Source: a bacterium
GTDB lineage: Bacteria > Actinomycetota > UBA4738 > HRBIN12
Direction: 5' to 3'
NCBI GenBank assembly: GCA_023251895.1
Contig: JAHEXX010000010.1
Location: 1 to 33,405 of the forward strand
Length of the DNA: 33,405 bases
Under the pieces are notes generated by a model that worked only from the letters and a program-made list of their open reading frames with translations, did no database searches and was not told where the DNA came from. Within the stretch, counting starts at the first letter, position 1. Every line of letters starts with the position of its first letter. The position numbers and the translations under genes were made by a program. Positions 28,631-33,405 of the stretch are shown here, piece by piece.

Positions 28631-28885
28631 GCCACGGGAAGGGTCTGGGCCGATGCTGTTGATCCGGGGCGGCACCGTCCACCTCCCAGGCAGCATCTAT
28701 GCGGCGGCTGCCGGTGCTCGACTCGCACACACAGCAGCTTGGCAAGGAGCAAGGCTGTCCCGAAAGCACCCCTCAGGCCAAGATGGCGTTACCAAGCCCA
28801 GACCCCGTCTCCACTCGCTACACTCGAACGCGCTGGTGACGACCTCGGTAGCGGTTTCTGCCGGGTCTTCTACCGGCCCGGGCCA

Positions 28886-28958
28886 GGCCAGGTAGCTCAG
28901 TTGGCAGAGCACGCGGCTGAAAACCGCGGTGTCGGCAGTTCGATTCTGCCCCTGGCCA
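28886..28958 (+). tRNA. tRNA-Phe(GAA)
   Basis: GGCCAGG...CCTGGCC acceptor, anticodon loop CTGAAAA, T-arm GGCAGTTCGATTCTGCC; CCA not encoded (ACCGC follows). Confidence 0.95.
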
Positions 28959-28970
28959 CCGCTTCCCCGA

Positions 28971-29777
28971 CTAGTTGAACACCTCGCGGTTTCGGACCTC
29001 CGCCCACCGACCCAAGACCGACTGGTACAGCTGCGCCGAGCGCGGGAACTCCCCCTGCGACAGCGCCGCGAGCGCCTCGTTGATGTCTCTCGCGCTGTGG
29101 TCGTCGTCCAGCTCGTCCCAGGTCATGAGGTCGGTCAACCGGTCGTAATCCAGCTCGACCAGGGAACGGTCGTCGAACTGGGCGAGCCACTCGACCAGTT
29201 CCGTGATCATTCCGGCGACCGGCCCGAGGTCGGACTTCCGAAGGGCCGGGACGGCCCGCTCGGCCCGCCGGACGGCCTTGCGGGCCGTGGTCAGGTAGAA
29301 GAGCCGGTAATCGCCGTCTTCCCGTTGGATCAGCCTCCGCTCGTCGTCGTCCACCAGCACGAACCAGCGCACCGGCACGTGCCACGGACTCTGCATGAGG
29401 AAGGACACCGCTCCCGGCTCCCGCCGCCGGAGCCGGTTCAGCTCGCGCTGGGCCTTGCGGGCCTCGTTCTCCGGCACGAAGTGGTCGGAGAGCTCGAGAG
29501 GCTGCACCTCCCTGAACGACAGGAGGCTGGCCAAGATCCGCAGGCGCGTTCGGGAGGGACACACGTAGTAGGCGCCCTCCATCACGCGGAACTCCGCGCG
29601 CTCCCCCTCCGCCGGCGCGAGCAGCCCGAGCCGCCCCGTCATCACGCGTTGCCGGTACAGGGGGCGGACGGGGCGGGGTCGGCCGCCCCCCACGATGAAC
29701 CGCTCCCACTCGGCCTGCTCTTCGGAGCGGAACGCTTCCAGGGGCTGGAACACGCGCAGGTACGCGGAGGGAACCAT
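28971..29777 (-). CDS. Conserved-looking protein of unknown function
   Basis: From ATG 29777: MVPSAYLRVFQPLEAFRSEEQAEWERFIVGGGRPRPVRPLYRQRVMTGRLGLLAPAEGERAEFRVMEGAYYVCPSRTRLRILASLLSFREVQPLELSDHFVPE... Confidence 0.75.
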   Translation of the reverse strand: MVPSAYLRVFQPLEAFRSEEQAEWERFIVGGGRPRPVRPLYRQRVMTGRLGLLAPAEGERAEFRVMEGAYYVCPSRTRLRILASLLSFREVQPLELSDHFVPENEARKAQRELNRLRRREPGAVSFLMQSPWHVPVRWFVLVDDDERRLIQREDGDYRLFYLTTARKAVRRAERAVPALRKSDLGPVAGMITELVEWLAQFDDRSLVELDYDRLTDLMTWDELDDDHSARDINEALAALSQGEFPRSAQLYQSVLGRWAEVRNREVFN

Positions 29778-29864
29778 GCGTCGCAGTCTACCGGCGACCT
29801 CCGTCGCCATCAGGGTTCGCCTATGCTCTCCACCACCCCGGCCGCGGCGAGCCTTCGGAGGGAC

Positions 29865-30926
29865 ATGGGCCACAGTCGATCGGACCATCCCAACCTGGTG
29901 CGGCTCATCGCGCCCGATGGAACCGCGGTGGGCGACACCGATGTGGGCTTGTCTCCCCAGGAACTACGGGAGCTCCTGCGCCTGATGATCCTGACCCGGC
30001 GATTGGACGACGAGTGCATGGCGCTCCAGCGCCAGGGAGAGCTGACCGTCTACCCGCCGTTCCGGGGACAGGAGGCCGCACAGGTCGGAAGCGCCTTCGC
30101 CCTGGGCCCCCAGGACTTCGTGTTCCCGTCGTTCCGGGAGCTGGCTGCGGCGTTGGTCCGAGGGGTCGATCCAGTCGAGTACCTCCAGTACCATCGCGGG
30201 ACGTGGCACGGCGGACCGTACGACCCGCTGGCCACCCGATTCGCCCCGATCTGCGTGCCGGTTGCGACCCAGATCGTGCACGCCGTGGGGTGGGCGATGG
30301 GCGCCAAGCTGGACGGGAAGGCCGCCTGTGCGCTCACCTACTTCGGCGATGGCGCGACCTCCGAGGGCGACTTCCACGAGGGGGCGAACCTGGCCGCCGT
30401 CTTCGGGGCTCCCGTGGTGCTGTTCTGTCAGAACAACGGCTGGGCCATCTCGGTGCCGCTGGAGGTGCAGACCGCCGGCCCGATCTTCCGCCGGGCCGCG
30501 GGCTACGGGTTCCCCGGGGTCCAGGTCGACGGGAACGACGTGCTGGCCGTGTTCAAGGTGACCAAGGCGGCGGCCGACCGGGCCCGGAACGGCCTGGGCC
30601 CCACGCTGATCGAGGCCATGACGTACCGGATGGGGCCCCATACCACGGCCGACGACTCATCGCGCTACCGGACGGAGGAGGAACTGGCGGCCTGGGCTCC
30701 CCGCGACCCCATCGCACGGTACCGGAGGTACCTGGTCGATGCCGGCGTGGCCGACCAGGCCTTCCTCGAATCCTGCGACGGGGAAGCGGAGGAACGGGTG
30801 GCGACGATCCGAGCGCGTGTCGTGGGGACGGCGGCGCCGCCCCCATCCGAGATGTTCGACCACGTGTTCGCGGCGGCGCCGCCGTCCCTGGAGCGCCAGC
30901 GCCGGGAGGCCCTCGGCGATGCCTGA
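29865..30926 (+). CDS. 2-oxoacid (pyruvate/branched-chain) dehydrogenase E1 component, alpha subunit
   Basis: YPPFRGQEAAQVGSAFAL, FGDGATSEGDFHEGANLAAVFGAPVVLFCQNNGWAIS, VDGNDVLAVF, EAMTYRMGPHTTADDSSRYR (TPP-binding motifs). ATG 29865 has GGAGGGAC upstream; ATG 29823 is an alternative start. Confidence 0.93.
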   Translation: MGHSRSDHPNLVRLIAPDGTAVGDTDVGLSPQELRELLRLMILTRRLDDECMALQRQGELTVYPPFRGQEAAQVGSAFALGPQDFVFPSFRELAAALVRGVDPVEYLQYHRGTWHGGPYDPLATRFAPICVPVATQIVHAVGWAMGAKLDGKAACALTYFGDGATSEGDFHEGANLAAVFGAPVVLFCQNNGWAISVPLEVQTAGPIFRRAAGYGFPGVQVDGNDVLAVFKVTKAAADRARNGLGPTLIEAMTYRMGPHTTADDSSRYRTEEELAAWAPRDPIARYRRYLVDAGVADQAFLESCDGEAEERVATIRARVVGTAAPPPSEMFDHVFAAAPPSLERQRREALGDA

Positions 30927-31893
30927 GGTCACGATGGTGGGTGCCCTGAATCGGGCGCTCCGCGACGCGCTGGCCGGCGACCCGCGCGCGCTGGTGTTCG
31001 GCGAGGACGTCGGGCGGCTGGGAGGCGTGTTCCGGGTGACCGACGGCCTGCAGGCGGAGTTCGGGAAGGAGCGGGTATTCGACACGCCGATCGCGGAAGC
31101 CGGCATCGCCGGCGCCTGCGTGGGCCTGTCCCTGGCGGGCTTCCGGCCGGTGGCCGAGATGCAGTTCGACGGGTTCTCCTACCCGGCCCTCGACCAGGTG
31201 ATCTCCCACGTGGCCAAGTACCGCATGCGGACGCGGGGCATCGCGTCGATGCCGATCGTGATCCGGATCCCGTCGTTCGGCGGGATCCGGGGCAAGGAGC
31301 ATCACGGGGATAGTCCCGAGACCTACTACGTGCATACGGCTGGACTGAAGGTGGTCGTACCGTCGGGCGCCCTCGACGCCTACCGCCTGTTGTCGCTCGC
31401 GATCGCCGATCCCGACCCCGTGATCTTCCTCGAGCCGAAGGCACGGTACTGGTCGAAAGAAGACGGCGAGCTTGGGGTGGAGGGACCGGGCATCGGCGAG
31501 GCCCGGGTCGTCCGAGAGGGTGCGGACTGCGCGCTGATCGCCTACGGGACGATGGTGAGCCGGTGCCTGGATGCGGCGGGTCGGCTGGCCGATGAAGGCA
31601 TCGATGCCCGGGTCCTGGACCTCCGGTCGCTGGTGCCGCTAGACCTCGAGGCCCTCGGGACCGCGGCCCGCGAGACGGGCCGGATGGTTGTCGTCCACGA
31701 GGCCGCGCGCACCGTGGGGATGGGAGCCGAGATCGCGGCCCGGATCATGGAAGAGGCATTCGATTACCTGCAGGCGCCTGTGATGCGGGTGACCGGCTAC
31801 GACACCCCGTATCCGCCGGCCTCGCTGGAACAGCACTGGTTGCCCTCGGTGGAACGGATCTGCGACGCCGCTCGAAAGGCGGTGGCGTACTGA
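30919..31893 (+). CDS. 2-oxoacid dehydrogenase E1 component, beta subunit
   Basis: MVGALNRALRDALAGDPRALVFGEDVGRLGGVFRVTDGLQAEFGKERVFDTPIAEAGIAGACVGLSLAGFRPVAEMQF; overlaps both neighbours. Confidence 0.95.
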   Translation: MPEVTMVGALNRALRDALAGDPRALVFGEDVGRLGGVFRVTDGLQAEFGKERVFDTPIAEAGIAGACVGLSLAGFRPVAEMQFDGFSYPALDQVISHVAKYRMRTRGIASMPIVIRIPSFGGIRGKEHHGDSPETYYVHTAGLKVVVPSGALDAYRLLSLAIADPDPVIFLEPKARYWSKEDGELGVEGPGIGEARVVREGADCALIAYGTMVSRCLDAAGRLADEGIDARVLDLRSLVPLDLEALGTAARETGRMVVVHEAARTVGMGAEIAARIMEEAFDYLQAPVMRVTGYDTPYPPASLEQHWLPSVERICDAARKAVAY

Positions 31894-32945
31894 TGACGCT
31901 CCGCGAGTTCGTCCTGCCGGACCTTGGGGAGGGCCTGGAGGAGGCCGAGATCGTCGCGTGGTTCGTGGACGAGGGCGACCACGTCGCGCTGAACCAACCC
32001 ATCGCCGAGATCGAGACCGCCAAGGCCACGGTGGAGATGCCGTCGCCGTACGCGGGGGTGATCCGGCGGCTCCACGCGGCGACCGGGCAGACCATCCGCG
32101 TCGGCGACCCCCTGGTGACCTTCGAGACAGCCGGTGCTCCCGAGGTCGCCGCGACTCCGGCCGACCGCAAGCTCGCGAAGGATCTCGGCGTCGACATCTC
32201 CTCGCTGGCAGGGAGCGGGCCGGGCGGCCGGGTCACGCGCGAGGATGTAGAGCGCGTCGCCGGCGGCACCGCCACGCCCGCGGCCGAGGCCGTCCCGGTC
32301 GACAGCGTGCGGCGCACGATCGCCTGGCGGCTGACCGAGGCCGCAGGGATCCCCCAGGTCACGACGTTCCGTACCCAGGACTGCCTCCACCTCGAGGCGT
32401 TCCGGCGCGAGCTCGGTGTTTCGCCCCTGCCGGTGGTTGTTCGCGCTCTCGCGCATGTGTGTGCCTCCCACCCGACGCTGAACGCGGAGTGGGCCGGCGA
32501 TCGGATCCTCATGCGTCGGACGGTCGACGTGGGGATCGCCACCGACACCGACCGGGGTCTGCTGGTCCCGGTGGTCCGGGACGCGGGCTCCCGCGGGATC
32601 GGCGACATCTCGCGGGAGATCGACCGTCTGGCCACCGCCGCGCGCGAGGGGGCGATCGCGCCGGCGGACCTCACGGGGGCCTCCATCACCGTGTCGAACA
32701 CCGGGAGCTACGGCTCGGAGTTCGGCACGCCCCTGCTCAACCCGCCCGGCGCCGTGACCCTGGCGTTCGGGGTGATCGGGTCGCAGGCGCTCGTCGTGGA
32801 CGGCGACATCGTGGTCCGGCCGGCCTGCACGCTATCCCTGACGTTCGACCACCGGGTGCTCGACGGAGCGACGGTGGGACGTGCCCTCACCGATCTGGTC
32901 GCACTACTCGGGACCCGTGAGCGGCTGGAGGCGCTGCCGAAGTGA
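31893..32945 (+). CDS. Dihydrolipoamide acyltransferase (E2)
   Basis: Lipoyl domain LPDLGEGLEEAEIVAWFVDEGDHVALNQPIAEIETAKATVEMPSPYAG; E3-binding domain DRKLAKDLGVDISSLAGSGPGGRVTREDVERV; catalytic TFDHRVLDGA. Confidence 0.95.
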   Translation: MTLREFVLPDLGEGLEEAEIVAWFVDEGDHVALNQPIAEIETAKATVEMPSPYAGVIRRLHAATGQTIRVGDPLVTFETAGAPEVAATPADRKLAKDLGVDISSLAGSGPGGRVTREDVERVAGGTATPAAEAVPVDSVRRTIAWRLTEAAGIPQVTTFRTQDCLHLEAFRRELGVSPLPVVVRALAHVCASHPTLNAEWAGDRILMRRTVDVGIATDTDRGLLVPVVRDAGSRGIGDISREIDRLATAAREGAIAPADLTGASITVSNTGSYGSEFGTPLLNPPGAVTLAFGVIGSQALVVDGDIVVRPACTLSLTFDHRVLDGATVGRALTDLVALLGTRERLEALPK

Positions 32946-33405
32946 AGATCGTTTCGCTGCTGCCGTCCGCAACGGAGATCGTCTACGCGTTGGGCCTCGG
33001 CGGCCACCTGGAAGCTGTCACCGAGGAGTGCGACCACCCACCGGAGGCCACCACGAAGCCGGTCGTCTCCCGGAGCGCACTCCCCCAGGGTCGACCTCTG
33101 TCTTCACGCGAGATCGACGATGCCGTTCGGGCCCGGATGGGTGCGAAGGAGCCGCTGTTCCAGCTGGACAAGGCCCTGATCCAGCGGATCCAACCCGACG
33201 TGATCTTGACGCAGGATCTGTGCCGGGTCTGCGCCGTTCCGAGCGGCCAGGTTCGACGCGCCCTCGAGGAGCTCGGGACCACCGATGCGAACGTCGTCTC
33301 GCTCGACCCCCAGTCGTTGGGACAGGTCCTGGAGTCGATCCTCACGGTGGGCAAGCACCTGGGAGTCGAGGATCGAGCCGAAACGTTGGTCGGCTCCCTC
33401 CAGAA
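32942..33405 (+). CDS. BtuF-like periplasmic/cobalamin-type binding protein, 5' part (3' end outside window)
   Basis: GTG at 32942 overlapping the E2 stop: VKIVSLLPSATEIVYALGLGGHLEAVTEECDHPPEATTKPVVSRSAL...LIQRIQPDVILTQDLCRVCAV. Confidence 0.85.
   Translation, partial: MKIVSLLPSATEIVYALGLGGHLEAVTEECDHPPEATTKPVVSRSALPQGRPLSSREIDDAVRARMGAKEPLFQLDKALIQRIQPDVILTQDLCRVCAVPSGQVRRALEELGTTDANVVSLDPQSLGQVLESILTVGKHLGVEDRAETLVGSLQ

Noticed and set aside
28897-29709. Minus ORF ending in GRIELPTPRFSAACSAN
   Set aside because: Out-of-frame shadow of the 28971-29777 gene running into tRNA-Phe.
29865-32945. E1a/E1b/E2 operon as a novelty
   Set aside because: An ordinary 2-oxoacid dehydrogenase operon; the missing E3 (lpd) is commonly encoded elsewhere.

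Overview
High-GC window, probably Actinomycetota (the divergent glnE / GSI-type glnA pairing and codon style suggest this; inference). From left to right it contains: partial glnE (minus), two small membrane proteins, a glutamine synthetase, then two tandem paralogous secreted proteins (DUF11 + FN3-like + Cys-rich C-terminal domain). These paralogs are separated by a decayed copy of the glnA 3' end, which is the scar of a ~2.3 kb tandem duplication. Next come a large sAC-like double cyclase/AAA/TPR protein (minus), a hemerythrin-like protein, nadE, a SIMPL-domain protein, tRNA-Lys, a membrane-anchored cyclic-nucleotide-binding protein, several small genes, and a tRNA-Glu/tRNA-Asp pair. A seven-gene minus-strand catabolic cluster follows: hydantoinase/dihydropyrimidinase, carbamate kinase, YgeW-like carbamoyltransferase, PyrB-like carbamoyltransferase, two fold-type II PLP enzymes and a D-2-hydroxyacid dehydrogenase. 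The window ends with a YkoF-like/DauR-like pair, tRNA-Phe, and a 2-oxoacid dehydrogenase E1a/E1b/E2 operon followed by a BtuF-like protein. The strongest candidates for something undescribed are (i) the double-carbamoyltransferase ureide/hydantoin cluster, a rearranged relative of E. coli ygeWXY-hyuA-yqeA, and (ii) the duplicated, module-swapped secreted proteins. All functions are assigned by reading motifs; no database search was run.
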